From assembly GCA_020881085.1 (NCBI GenBank), contig JAJIYR010000187.1:1-11725 (forward strand): a stretch of 11,725 nt of DNA. The letters are read 5' to 3'. Source of the stretch: Rickettsia endosymbiont of Bryobia graminum (GTDB lineage: Bacteria; Pseudomonadota; Alphaproteobacteria; Rickettsiales; Rickettsiaceae). Positions 1 to 8,621 of the stretch are shown piece after piece (position 1 is the first letter of the stretch; each line of letters opens with the position of its first letter). Below the pieces are notes generated by a model. The model saw only the letters and a program-made list of their open reading frames with translations. It had not been told where the DNA came from and did no database searches. The position numbers and the translations under genes were made by a program.

Positions 1-300
1 GGAGGTGGCGGGGGTAGGGTGGGTAGTCGGGAGGTGTGGGTGGGTCCGAGAGTGTGGAGGCCGTGGTGGTTTGTGGAGCGGTGGACACTGTTTGAATAGT
101 TGGCGAGCTGTAACACTTTTAATTGTTGTTACTCTTTTTGCTACCCCCTACGGTCGTACAGATTGTTCTCCAAAATGCACATCTTTTTGCTCCACCCCCC
201 TTTCTAAAAATTCTATTCGATATCTCTGTTCTCTCTCCACACCTCCTCCTCCTACCCCTGCGTCAACTGCTCCGTAAAACACTGCCCCGCGATATCTTGC
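1..300. other. GC-rich, strand-skewed left end without a supported gene
   Basis: The first 60 bases contain 38 G and only 4 C (70% GC), whereas the gene-bearing part of the window is strongly AT-rich. After about base 120 the skew reverses, with C-rich runs such as the cctcctcctcctaccc stretch near 243-258. An 8-base inverted match (cactgttt at 86-93, aaacactg at 277-284) hints at partial fold-back between the G-rich and C-rich parts. Open frames here are low-complexity Gly/Trp/Arg or Pro/Leu translations with no domain and no ribosome binding site, so I call none. Likely explanations are a chimeric contig end, an amplification or assembly artefact, or host DNA; a true bacterial sequence is possible but unlikely. 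Confidence 0.6.
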
Positions 301-466
301 TAGAAATACCATGTGATACAGCAGTACCGTAACATTATGACTTTTATGTATATATATTTGCTCATTCCTCCATATTACGCCGCAAGCGGCCGGGAATATA
401 CCCAAAAGAGATTCAATTCTATTAATTCTCTGAATAACCGAAGATAAAAGCATCTTCATTTTTGGA
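301..466. other. Intergenic region downstream of nadA
   Basis: Composition moves back toward the AT-rich norm here. The only structure I see is a short GC hairpin, gccgc-aa-gcggc, near 380-391, with no T run on either side, so it does not make a convincing terminator. A minus-strand ATG lies 8 bp after the nadA stop, at 459, but the frame it opens runs into the foreign GC-rich sequence and becomes low-complexity. If it is real it could be the start of a gene cut off by a chimeric join, but its first residues resemble no NAD-pathway protein that I recognise. Confidence 0.4.
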
Positions 467-1435
467 TTACTTACTAAGTTCTATCATTCTATCCAATGAT
501 TTCTTAGCTTTTATAGCTATTGCACTGTCTAATTTAATTTCAGGACTTTCATTAACCATGCAAAGGTATAATTTCTCTAGAGAATTAAGTTTCATGTAAG
601 GGCAATTACTACAACTGGTACAACCTGCTTGGTTAATAGAGGGTACATCATAGAATTTACTATCTGGACTCTTTATTTTCATTTGATGGATAATTCCAGG
701 TTCTGTAAGTACTATGAATTCTTTGCCATTATTTAATTCTGTATAATTAAGTAATGAAGAAGTAGATCCTATATGGTCTGCATATTTTAATAAATTATCA
801 GGGCATTCTGGATGAGCAATAATTTTAGCAGAAGAATGACTAGCTTGAATTTTTATTAATTCCCTTTCAGAAAAATTCTCATGAACAATACAAGTACCAT
901 CCCATAATTTCATTGGTCTGCCAGTTTTTTTAATTAAATAATTTCCTAGATGTTTATCAGGAGCAAAGATAATTGGTTTATCTTTAGGGATGGAATTAAT
1001 TATTTTCTCTGCACTGGAGGAAGTAACTATAATGTCAGATAAAGCTTTTACTTCAGCAGAGCAATTAATATAAGTTAGGGAAATATGGTCTGGATTTGCT
1101 TCTCTGAATTTCTGAAAATCTTCTGCTTGACAAGAATCCTCAAGAGAGCAGCCAGCATTATAGTCAGGGATTAAAACTTTTTTGCCAGGATTGAGTATAT
1201 AAGCGGCTTCAGCCATAAATCTAACGCCACAAAATACTATTATATCAGCTGATGTCTGAGCAGCTTTTTTAGATAATTCTAAAGAATCGCCAATATAATC
1301 TGCAATATCTTGGATTTCCGAATCCTGATAATAATGAGCTAATATTATAGCATTTTTTTCATGCTTAAGACGCAAAATCTCCTTTTCAAAATTGAGGTAA
1401 GGATCAATATTGGTAGTAGAGCTTTTCTTTTCCAT
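467..1435 (-). CDS. nadA: Quinolinate synthase A (NadA)
   Basis: NadA condenses iminoaspartate (made by L-aspartate oxidase, NadB) with dihydroxyacetone phosphate to give quinolinate, the precursor for de novo NAD synthesis, using a [4Fe-4S] cluster in the cytoplasm. The 322-residue product has family-typical length. The HYYQ motif at residues 34-37 supplies the expected active-site His and Tyr. The FCGVRFMAE block is at 68-76. Cluster ligands should be Cys96 (in AGCSLEDSC), Cys182 (in DGTCIVHE) and one Cys of the CTSCSNCP motif at 272-279, most likely Cys278. HPECP (208-212) and GSTSSLL (223-229) are further family signatures. The start is preceded by no clear Shine-Dalgarno but by a good promoter about 20 bases upstream. 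nadB and nadC are not in the window. All key residues are present, so the enzyme should work. Symbol and function are close to certain. Confidence 0.97.
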   Translation of the reverse strand: MEKKSSTTNIDPYLNFEKEILRLKHEKNAIILAHYYQDSEIQDIADYIGDSLELSKKAAQTSADIIVFCGVRFMAEAAYILNPGKKVLIPDYNAGCSLEDSCQAEDFQKFREANPDHISLTYINCSAEVKALSDIIVTSSSAEKIINSIPKDKPIIFAPDKHLGNYLIKKTGRPMKLWDGTCIVHENFSERELIKIQASHSSAKIIAHPECPDNLLKYADHIGSTSSLLNYTELNNGKEFIVLTEPGIIHQMKIKSPDSKFYDVPSINQAGCTSCSNCPYMKLNSLEKLYLCMVNESPEIKLDSAIAIKAKKSLDRMIELSK

Positions 1436-1461
1436 AATTTAGCATAATTTAAAAGCTGATC

Positions 1462-1490
1462 AATATAGCAGAAGTAAAGGAAGTTTGCAA
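1462..1490 (-). promoter_or_regulatory. Probable sigma-70 promoter of nadA
   Basis: On the minus strand, TTGCAA (1485-1490) and TATATT (1462-1467) are separated by 17 bases, close to the TTGACA-17-TATAAT optimum. Transcription would start near 1455, leaving about 20 bases of leader before the nadA ATG at 1435. The position fits, and the 141-bp gap to the upstream AsmA-like gene suggests nadA can be expressed on its own. Chance matches are common in AT-rich DNA, so this remains a prediction. Confidence 0.5.
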
Positions 1491-1576
1491 ATATAGCTTC
1501 TATCAGTTCTTGCTTACATAGTGCTTCTACGATATGCAAGCTCATTATTAAATTCTGCAACACTAACTTTTATTAC

Positions 1577-4072
1577 TTATTCATTATAATATAATTCAAC
1601 ATTATATGGTGCAACTTTAGAAAATATTTTCCCGACTACAGGAATTTTTGTTATAATTGCGCTAGCAAAAAAGAATGAAGGTATTACATTTCCTTTAAGC
1701 TTTATTTGACGCGTATTAGTATTGATAGTTCCTTTCATTGTAAAATCAAAAAATGGTCCTTGAGCTTGAGCATTAGTAATAGTAATATTAGTGCCTATAT
1801 AGTTAAATTTACCATTCATATTAGTAAAAGCGATATCTTTATTATTTACTATTAAACTTACAAAACCCGGAAGTGAAACAAAAGATACTATTCTAGTAAG
1901 GAATGACATATCTGTAACATAAAAATGCTGAAAATCAAAAGAGCCATCTAAAATTGGTACTATATGCCCTTTCTTAACTTCGTGTCTTTTTGTTTCAAGA
2001 ATTAAATTTATACTTCCAGATCTCATATTGTTATACATACCAAGGCCTTTAAATAATGCTCCAGCATCGCCACAAGTAATTATCCATTGTTCTAGATCTT
2101 GTTTATCTGTAAGTGTCATTTTTAAAGATTTAGTGCCAATAGAAGATGACAAAAAACCGGAGAAACATTTTATTTTATTGCAGTCTACTGTTAAGTTAAA
2201 ATCATCAAGAAAAATATTATTTTTTAATTTAATTTTATTTATATTTACTTTCAAATGAGTATTTCTTTTATCAGATTCTTTTTCTAAGAATTGCATCATC
2301 TGTGAATTAGATAAATCTAATGATGATCCAGAAATTTCAGCACTTAAATTGTCTTTATCAAGTGATAATTTGCCTGACACATTAGTGTCGTTATGTTTAA
2401 TGGTTTGTAAGTTAATATTATATTTATTATTTTGAGATTTAACTTTACCAAGAATTTTTAAATTATCATCACCAGAAAGGTTAAAATCTATATAACCATT
2501 TTGACTATCTTCTAAATTACCCACTAAAGTTAAATTAGCATTTTTATTTATTTTTTTATATATAGAAATTTTATCGATATAAAATTCTAAATTTTTTAGA
2601 TTTGAGGTAACTTTTAAGAAAGGCTTTTTACCAAATTGTTGTTTATATTCAAAATCTAAATTACTAGAGCCAGAGATTAATTTAATCATACCAATTTCTT
2701 GTTGTCTTGCTAATATAGTAGACTTAATCTTTAGTAAAGATTCATTATCAATGTTATTATATTGATATACAAAGTTACTAGTATTATCATTAATTTTTCC
2801 TACTCCATTTAAGATTACTTTGTTACCATCAAATAATCCATCAATCTTAGCGTTTTTTAAGGTAACGTTCTCATTAAAAGCCTTAAGTTCAGCTGAGGTA
2901 ATTACTGTAGAGATATCATAATTATTATTGATGTTTGGATTAGTTGGTATAGAAATATTAATTTTTGTGTTAGCTTGTCCTAAAATTTTCTTTAAATCAA
3001 TACCTTGATTTTTTGTGTCTTGATAATTTTTATCTGAAATAAAATCAATTAAATCAAGCGCTTGCCCTTTAGCAGTAGCATTAAATGTAACGTATGAATC
3101 CTCAAGCTTTCCTTGCCATTTAAAAGTTATTAATCCAGAAATTAAGCTATTGCCGCTATAGGCTTGATTTAATATAAAATTAACTTGAGGTCCTTCTATA
3201 ATAACATCCGTATTAATTTTTTGAAGAGTGGGAAAATCTTTATCGTATTTATAGTCAAGATCTATAATATTAAACTTACCACTTATCGCTTCTTTTGAAA
3301 TTTCATTTTGTAGAGAATCTGTATCAAGATTTAAATCAAGTTTTCCTTTAGTGATATGACCATTTTTAATGTGTTCCTGTAAAAATACAATTATTTTGTT
3401 ATTAGGAATAAGCTCTGAAACAATTTGATAAATCATTATAGGAATGTTAGTAATATCTGCATGCACTTTTACTAAATTGTCATTAATTGAGCTATTAAAT
3501 AATAAATTAGCTTGATTATCAAAAATAAGCTCGCATTCAAGCGATTTATTAGAGTTTAAAAACTTGGCTTTATATGAACAAAATCCAGCTCCTTTTTGTA
3601 AATTATTCTTAGATGACGTAAGCGCAATATTTTGGATAGGATCAAGATCTATTTTAGCCTCAAGCTTATTTTCTAACAAATCTACCATTTGAGTAGCGGA
3701 TATTTTGGTATCGATTACAGGTTGATTATTTTCGGAAATAATAACAAAATTATCAGCATTAATGACATTAAAGATTAGTAGACTTTTGATTATATTGTTA
3801 ATAGTAAAGCTAATTTTAAGATTTGTAATTTCCCCTTTAGCATCATTTTCTAAGTTCATAAATATTTTATCAATTGATAAAATATTATTTTTAATATGTA
3901 GGTTACCAATTTTTATTTTTATATCTTTTTTATGAAAATAATATTCTAGTCCTTTCTTTATAGGTGTATCTAAATATCCTGAGCTAGCGCTTAAGATTAG
4001 AAAACATAAAATGATAATAATAGAACTAAGTACTACACTTAGGTTAAGAAAAAAGTTTTTTATTATAATCAT
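1577..4072 (-). CDS. AsmA-like (AsmA/DUF3971-type) envelope protein
   Basis: An 831-residue protein with one N-terminal membrane anchor (about residues 8-30, very rich in Ile, Leu and Val) followed by a long, periodic beta-rich region dominated by Asn, Asp, Lys, Ile and Leu. This is the appearance of AsmA/YhdP/TamB-type repeating beta-groove proteins, which span the periplasm and are implicated in phospholipid transport to the outer membrane. The last 150 residues or so (from SGSINLILETK, about 685) resemble the AsmA-like C-terminal domain, including the FSLPGFVSLI-type segment and the closing GKIFSKVAPYNVELYY. Proteins of this kind are found across Rickettsiales. It starts 12 bp after the nlpD stop and probably shares its transcript; no clear Shine-Dalgarno is visible. 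The subfamily is uncertain, so I give no symbol. Confidence 0.8.
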   Translation of the reverse strand: MIIIKNFFLNLSVVLSSIIIILCFLILSASSGYLDTPIKKGLEYYFHKKDIKIKIGNLHIKNNILSIDKIFMNLENDAKGEITNLKISFTINNIIKSLLIFNVINADNFVIISENNQPVIDTKISATQMVDLLENKLEAKIDLDPIQNIALTSSKNNLQKGAGFCSYKAKFLNSNKSLECELIFDNQANLLFNSSINDNLVKVHADITNIPIMIYQIVSELIPNNKIIVFLQEHIKNGHITKGKLDLNLDTDSLQNEISKEAISGKFNIIDLDYKYDKDFPTLQKINTDVIIEGPQVNFILNQAYSGNSLISGLITFKWQGKLEDSYVTFNATAKGQALDLIDFISDKNYQDTKNQGIDLKKILGQANTKINISIPTNPNINNNYDISTVITSAELKAFNENVTLKNAKIDGLFDGNKVILNGVGKINDNTSNFVYQYNNIDNESLLKIKSTILARQQEIGMIKLISGSSNLDFEYKQQFGKKPFLKVTSNLKNLEFYIDKISIYKKINKNANLTLVGNLEDSQNGYIDFNLSGDDNLKILGKVKSQNNKYNINLQTIKHNDTNVSGKLSLDKDNLSAEISGSSLDLSNSQMMQFLEKESDKRNTHLKVNINKIKLKNNIFLDDFNLTVDCNKIKCFSGFLSSSIGTKSLKMTLTDKQDLEQWIITCGDAGALFKGLGMYNNMRSGSINLILETKRHEVKKGHIVPILDGSFDFQHFYVTDMSFLTRIVSFVSLPGFVSLIVNNKDIAFTNMNGKFNYIGTNITITNAQAQGPFFDFTMKGTINTNTRQIKLKGNVIPSFFFASAIITKIPVVGKIFSKVAPYNVELYYNE

Positions 4073-4084
4073 TTTATCATTATG

Positions 4085-5014
4085 CTATTGATCATTGAGA
4101 TATGTCAGTGGGTCAACTGCAGTTTTTCCTTTACGAATAGCAAAATGAAGTTGTGGAGATTTTACATCCCCAGTTTGACCAACATGACCTATCATTTGAC
4201 CTTTAGAAACAGTTGATCCTTTCTGAACAATTAAATCTTCGAGATGGGCGTACGCTGCATAAAGATCCCCTTCATCTAATTTAATTATTACTAAATTACC
4301 AAATTTTTTATTATTACCTGAAAATATCACTTTTCCTGCCCCAACGGAAGTTACTTTGCTCCCTTTATTTGCAAAAATATTTACACCTGCATTTTTCCCC
4401 TCGGGTGCTTGTTGACCAAATTTAGAAACAACTTTTCCTTCAACAGGTTTAGCAAATTTAGCAGTACGAGGAGTTGGAGTAACTATTGAGTTTTCTTTCA
4501 AGTTACTTTCTTTATTTTTTTTATTTAATAGCTCAGTGCTAACTCTTATCTTAACGATTTGCGCTTCGCTAAGAGTATAAGGAGGAGTTAGGTCATTTAA
4601 TTTTCCTAACTCTTCAGAAGTTTGGTTATACTTATTTGCTATAGAAACTAAAGTTTCTCCTGGTTGTACTTCATGGTAAATTAATTTACTATTATCAGGT
4701 TTTATTTCCGGCACTGATAATATATTATCTTGATTTTCTTCTCTTTTAATCTCTTCGCCTTGACGTTCTACTAGATAACCGTCTGGTCGATCAAAATCTT
4801 GTTCTTTTTGATCAAGTTGTTTACGTATTATTCGATCTTCATCGTTCTCTGAGCTAATATCACGCTTACGAAAATTTTTATCAGATAAATTGGTTTTAGA
4901 GGTTTTTTTTGTATAATTTTTACCATGATTATACTCAACAGGCGCTGGAAATTGCCCTGTACATCCAAACATTATAAAAGCTATAAAAAATAGAAAAATT
5001 TGATTAATTTTCAT
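4085..5014 (-). CDS. nlpD: NlpD-like lipoprotein: LysM plus degenerate M23 (LytM) domain
   Basis: A 309-residue exported protein. The N-terminus is a short signal peptide ending in a plausible lipobox, MFGC, with Cys18 as the lipidated residue. A charged linker follows, then a LysM peptidoglycan-binding domain (about 112-156: HEVQPGETLVSIANKYN) and an M23/LytM domain (about 187-305). In active M23 enzymes the first zinc motif is HxxxD and the last is HxH; here these read N208-A-G-V-N212 and Q288-L-H290, so two metal ligands and one catalytic His are replaced. His257 (YAHL) and His290 remain. The end (LHFAIRKGKTAVDPLTYL) closely follows E. coli NlpD. This fits a non-hydrolytic activator of a septal amidase rather than a peptidase. 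An AAGGT element lies about 8 bases before the ATG, and a divergent promoter lies upstream. Confidence 0.88.
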   Translation of the reverse strand: MKINQIFLFFIAFIMFGCTGQFPAPVEYNHGKNYTKKTSKTNLSDKNFRKRDISSENDEDRIIRKQLDQKEQDFDRPDGYLVERQGEEIKREENQDNILSVPEIKPDNSKLIYHEVQPGETLVSIANKYNQTSEELGKLNDLTPPYTLSEAQIVKIRVSTELLNKKNKESNLKENSIVTPTPRTAKFAKPVEGKVVSKFGQQAPEGKNAGVNIFANKGSKVTSVGAGKVIFSGNNKKFGNLVIIKLDEGDLYAAYAHLEDLIVQKGSTVSKGQMIGHVGQTGDVKSPQLHFAIRKGKTAVDPLTYLNDQ

Positions 5015-5040
5015 AAACCTTACCTTAGAATTACGATTTT

Positions 5041-5070
5041 ATTATGCAATAAACTGGCTTTAATGTACAA
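5041..5070 (-). promoter_or_regulatory. Probable sigma-70 promoter of nlpD and the AsmA-like gene
   Basis: On the minus strand, TTGTAC (5065-5070) and CATAAT (5041-5046) are separated by 18 bases. Transcription would begin near 5034, about 20 bases before the nlpD ATG. The 92-bp gap between nlpD and rpiB is divergent, so it must also serve rpiB; the overlapping plus-strand TACAAT (5066-5071) is a possible but weak -10 for that gene, with no good -35. Confidence 0.5.
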
Positions 5071-5106
5071 TTATTTTTAGATTTTCTACTAAAATTAAAA
5101 TAAATT

Positions 5107-5541
5107 ATGAAAACTTACGACTTTTTAATAGCTAGTGATCATTCTGGCTTTGCATTGAAAAATAAGATTATTAAATATTTACATAGTAAAAATATATCTA
5201 TTTTAGATTATGGTACTAATAGTCAAGAGATAGTTGACTATCCAGATTATTCCAAAAAAGTTGTAGATGGAATTTTAGAAGAAGTGGCGCCTTTAGGGAT
5301 TTTAATCTGTGGTACTGGTATAGGTATGTCAATAGCTGCAAATCGTACATCTGAGATAAGAGCTGCGTTATGTTTTGATGTATTTATGGCAGAAAGAGCG
5401 AGAGCTCATAATGATGCGAATATTTTAGTTTTAAGAGCTAAAGTACCTGAAGAGCAGGTGGTTTATCAAATGGTTGATAAATTTTTATCTACAAGCTTTG
5501 AAGGTGGTAGACATATTACTAGATTATCAAAAATAAATTAG
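5107..5541 (+). CDS. rpiB: Ribose-5-phosphate isomerase B
   Basis: RpiB interconverts ribose 5-phosphate and ribulose 5-phosphate in the non-oxidative pentose phosphate pathway, supplying ribose for nucleotides. The 144-residue product has the usual RpiB/LacA/LacB length. It shows the phosphate- and sugar-binding ASDHSGF motif (residues 9-15), the DYG and DYPDY motifs (34-36 and 44-48), the catalytic Cys68 within [13 protein letters not shown], and the ring-opening His101 within [10 protein letters not shown]. All expected active-site residues are intact. No strong Shine-Dalgarno precedes the ATG, as with several genes in this window. The next gene begins 28 bp downstream on the same strand and is probably cotranscribed. 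Confidence 0.96.
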   Translation: MKTYDFLIASDHSGFALKNKIIKYLHSKNISILDYGTNSQEIVDYPDYSKKVVDGILEEVAPLGILICGTGIGMSIAANRTSEIRAALCFDVFMAERARAHNDANILVLRAKVPEEQVVYQMVDKFLSTSFEGGRHITRLSKIN

Positions 5542-5569
5542 TTACTTTTAATTCAATGGAAATGTTTAT

Positions 5570-6142
5570 ATGTCTAAAGTGCATGTTTTTCGTTATTCAC
5601 AGGTTGTTGAAACCGATGAGTCTATAGCTGTCCAGAAGTTTGCTCGAGAATCTTCCTTACCATCGGAGATAATAGCTAGTATTGTTTCAGAAGCAAAGAA
5701 TGAGAAAGGAATAATTGCTGAATATAAATGCGGTCGTCTTGACGACTCAAAATTTCGTGCTGGGTTAATGAGTTTAATAGAAAAGAAAGATGGTACAAAT
5801 ATAGAAGATGATACTACATTTGATGCATGTTGGAATTCGATGTGCGTAGTAAATCCTGAGACGGTAAAGAAATTATATAATATACAACTAGCATATAATT
5901 GTTATTTTCATATTGTAGGAAATACTAATTCTCTTCAACACAATTTTATCCAAAATAAAATTTCTGAAATAGTTCCTGATCTTAAGATTTCTTATACATT
6001 ATCTTTTAAAATAGGTAATACTAAAGAGGAAAAATTAAAAGATCAGGCAATCGATGATGTAGAAAAGACTTATCCTGAGAGCGAGTCTATATTTTATTAT
6101 CCAGCTGATGGTTCAAACCTCCACCTTCAGGTGGAGGTTTGA
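5570..6142 (+). CDS. HAD-like protein lacking catalytic residues (probable pseudoenzyme)
   Basis: This 190-residue protein reads along the pattern of small YihX-type HAD-superfamily hydrolases: a first strand (KVHVF, 3-7), a helical cap with Y-x-C-G-R-L-D-x-S-x-F (52-62) and FDACWNSM (84-91), then a second strand ending in the GNTN turn (117-120) and a His (124). Yet each catalytic position looks replaced: the nucleophile Asp by Arg8, the motif II Ser/Thr by Gly117, and the acidic DD pair near the end by Tyr176-Tyr177. If the alignment is right, it cannot act as a phosphohydrolase and may have a binding or regulatory role. The last residues and the TGA stop lie within a long perfect inverted repeat. 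It sits 28 bp after rpiB, with a weak GGAAA ribosome site. The family call is by eye and moderate; function is unknown. Confidence 0.65.
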   Translation: MSKVHVFRYSQVVETDESIAVQKFARESSLPSEIIASIVSEAKNEKGIIAEYKCGRLDDSKFRAGLMSLIEKKDGTNIEDDTTFDACWNSMCVVNPETVKKLYNIQLAYNCYFHIVGNTNSLQHNFIQNKISEIVPDLKISYTLSFKIGNTKEEKLKDQAIDDVEKTYPESESIFYYPADGSNLHLQVEV

Positions 6143-6162
6143 ACCATCAGCTGGATAATAAA
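6093..6162 (+). repeat. Perfect 34-bp inverted repeat with a 2-base loop
   Basis: Left arm 6093-6126 and right arm 6129-6162 are exact reverse complements over 34 bases, with only tc between them. The left arm encodes the last residues of the HAD-like protein and the right arm supplies its final codons and TGA stop (6140-6142). Transcribed, it would make a very stable hairpin that could end or protect the rpiB-side transcript, but no T run follows, so it is not a textbook intrinsic terminator. It could also be a palindromic element or a template-switch product. Confidence 0.95.
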
Positions 6163-6323
6163 TAGTTGTTATAGCCAGCTCCAGCTATCAGTGAGATTTA
6201 TTAGAAAATTTTATTCATAATTAAAGGACTCAACATGAAATTATCTCTATAAACCTCTAATTTTTTGGTTTATATTCCCCAAACGCTTTTTTATTCCTAA
6301 TTCATAAAGTTTTTTCTTTTTAT
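6163..6323. other. Intergenic stretch with a small AT-rich hairpin before the groES promoter
   Basis: No gene is convincing here. A perfect 8-bp stem (tataaacc at 6248-6255, ggtttata at 6267-6274) has an 11-base loop. Its left arm overlaps the end of a five-codon reading frame (ATG at 6235, TAA at 6250-6252) that is preceded by AAAGGA. The role of either is unknown. No CIRCE-type operator (TTAGCACTC-N9-GAGTGCTAA) is visible, so HrcA control of groESL is not supported. Confidence 0.4.
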
Positions 6324-6353
6324 CCCTTGAACTGCTACAAATTAAAACTATAT
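6324..6353 (+). promoter_or_regulatory. Probable RpoH (sigma-32) heat-shock promoter of groESL
   Basis: The -35 region reads CCCTTGAAC (6324-6332), matching the heat-shock sigma factor consensus. Seventeen bases after its CTTG core lies ACTATAT (6347-6353), which fits the alphaproteobacterial form CTTG-N17-CYTATNT at all but its first position. It lies about 40 bases upstream of the groES start. An overlapping TATAAT (6353-6358) could give basal sigma-70 activity, although its spacing to TTGAAC is long at 20 bases. Confidence 0.65.
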
Positions 6354-6395
6354 ATAATATACAGTTAACCAAGTACAAATATATGGAGGGTAAAA

Positions 6396-6683
6396 ATGTC
6401 TTTTAGACCGTTGCATGATAGAATTGCGGTAGAACCAGTTCAACAAGAAGAAAAAACTTTAGGTGGGATTATTATTCCAGATACGGCAAAGGAAAAACCT
6501 ATGCAAGGTGTAGTAATAGCTGTTGGTAAAGGAACTAAGGGAGAAAATGGTACTGTTCATCCATTAGAAATTAAAGTTGGTGATAAAGTTCTTTATGGTA
6601 AATGGGCAGGCACTGAAGTTAAAGTTGATGGAAAAGACCTGATGATCATGAAAGAAAGTGATGTTATGGGAATAATTGAATAA
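6396..6683 (+). CDS. groES: Co-chaperonin GroES
   Basis: GroES forms the heptameric lid that caps the GroEL ring and encloses folding substrates. The 95-residue product has the standard length. It opens with the family signature [12 protein letters not shown], then carries the flexible mobile loop that binds GroEL (about 19-33, [16 protein letters not shown]), the [19 protein letters not shown] segment, and the conserved C-terminal [10 protein letters not shown] strong GGAGGG ribosome site ends 5 bases before the ATG, in contrast to the weak sites of neighbouring genes, which fits high expression. groEL follows after 27 bp and the two form one heat-shock operon. Confidence 0.98.
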   Translation: MSFRPLHDRIAVEPVQQEEKTLGGIIIPDTAKEKPMQGVVIAVGKGTKGENGTVHPLEIKVGDKVLYGKWAGTEVKVDGKDLMIMKESDVMGIIE

Positions 6684-8363
<1,680 letters not shown>

Positions 8364-8388
8364 TCTCTACAAAAAGTATCACTAAACC

Positions 8389-8553
8389 GTCATGGCAAGC
8401 GATTCGTGTAAGCAAATCTGCGTGACCTTCCGGTTATACTATATTACTAGTAATCCCGAACTTGTTTCGGGATCTAATAGATGCTGAACTTGTTTCAGCA
8501 TCTATTAGTATTTTCCTTGATAGTCACGTCCATTAACATGGGCTCGCAATGAC
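8389..8553. repeat. Composite palindromic intergenic repeat
   Basis: Three nested layers of symmetry are visible. The outer ends gtcatggcaagc (8389-8400) and gctcgcaatgac (8542-8553) are inverted matches at 10 of 12 positions. Inside them cgtgac (8421-8426) pairs with gtcacg (8523-8528). The core has two adjacent hairpins with the same loop, cttgt: an 8-bp stem (8453-8460 with 8466-8473) and a perfect 15-bp stem (8474-8488 with 8494-8508). A close relative of the core lies at 10299-10357. Palindromic dispersed repeats of this style are common between genes in Rickettsia and other alphaproteobacteria. The whole is probably a non-autonomous repeat unit. Confidence 0.85.
8474..8517 (+). terminator. 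Possible groESL terminator within the repeat
   Basis: The perfect 15-bp stem with a 5-base loop is followed by agtattttcct, a modest T-rich tail, about 110 bases after the groEL stop. It could end the groESL transcript. The tail is short and interrupted, so efficient Rho-independent termination is uncertain. Confidence 0.35.
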
Positions 8554-8621
8554 AATAAGTATCATTACCTTCATGTAATAAAACCTAACGCTCTTCGCCA
8601 TGATGAACTAATTTTTTACAA

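Noticed and set aside
5..332. Two overlapping plus-strand open frames (90 and 69 codons) in the left end
   Set aside because: Low-complexity translations in the foreign GC-skewed segment, with no domain, ribosome site or promoter.
148..459. Minus-strand 103-codon frame starting 8 bp after nadA
   Set aside because: It runs into the GC-rich segment and ends in low-complexity Gly/Val and charged residues; it resembles no NAD-pathway enzyme. It might be the start of a real gene cut by a chimeric join, but I cannot support it.
1345..1563. Minus-strand 72-codon frame upstream of nadA
   Set aside because: It overlaps the nadA start and its promoter in another frame and shows no recognisable motif.
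2028..2258. Plus-strand frame inside the AsmA-like gene
   Set aside because: Antisense shadow of a clearly coding long gene.
6235..6252. Five-codon frame with an AAAGGA ribosome site before groES, as a leader peptide
   Set aside because: It is too short to separate from chance in AT-rich DNA, lies upstream of the predicted groES promoter, and has no attenuator-type paired hairpins.
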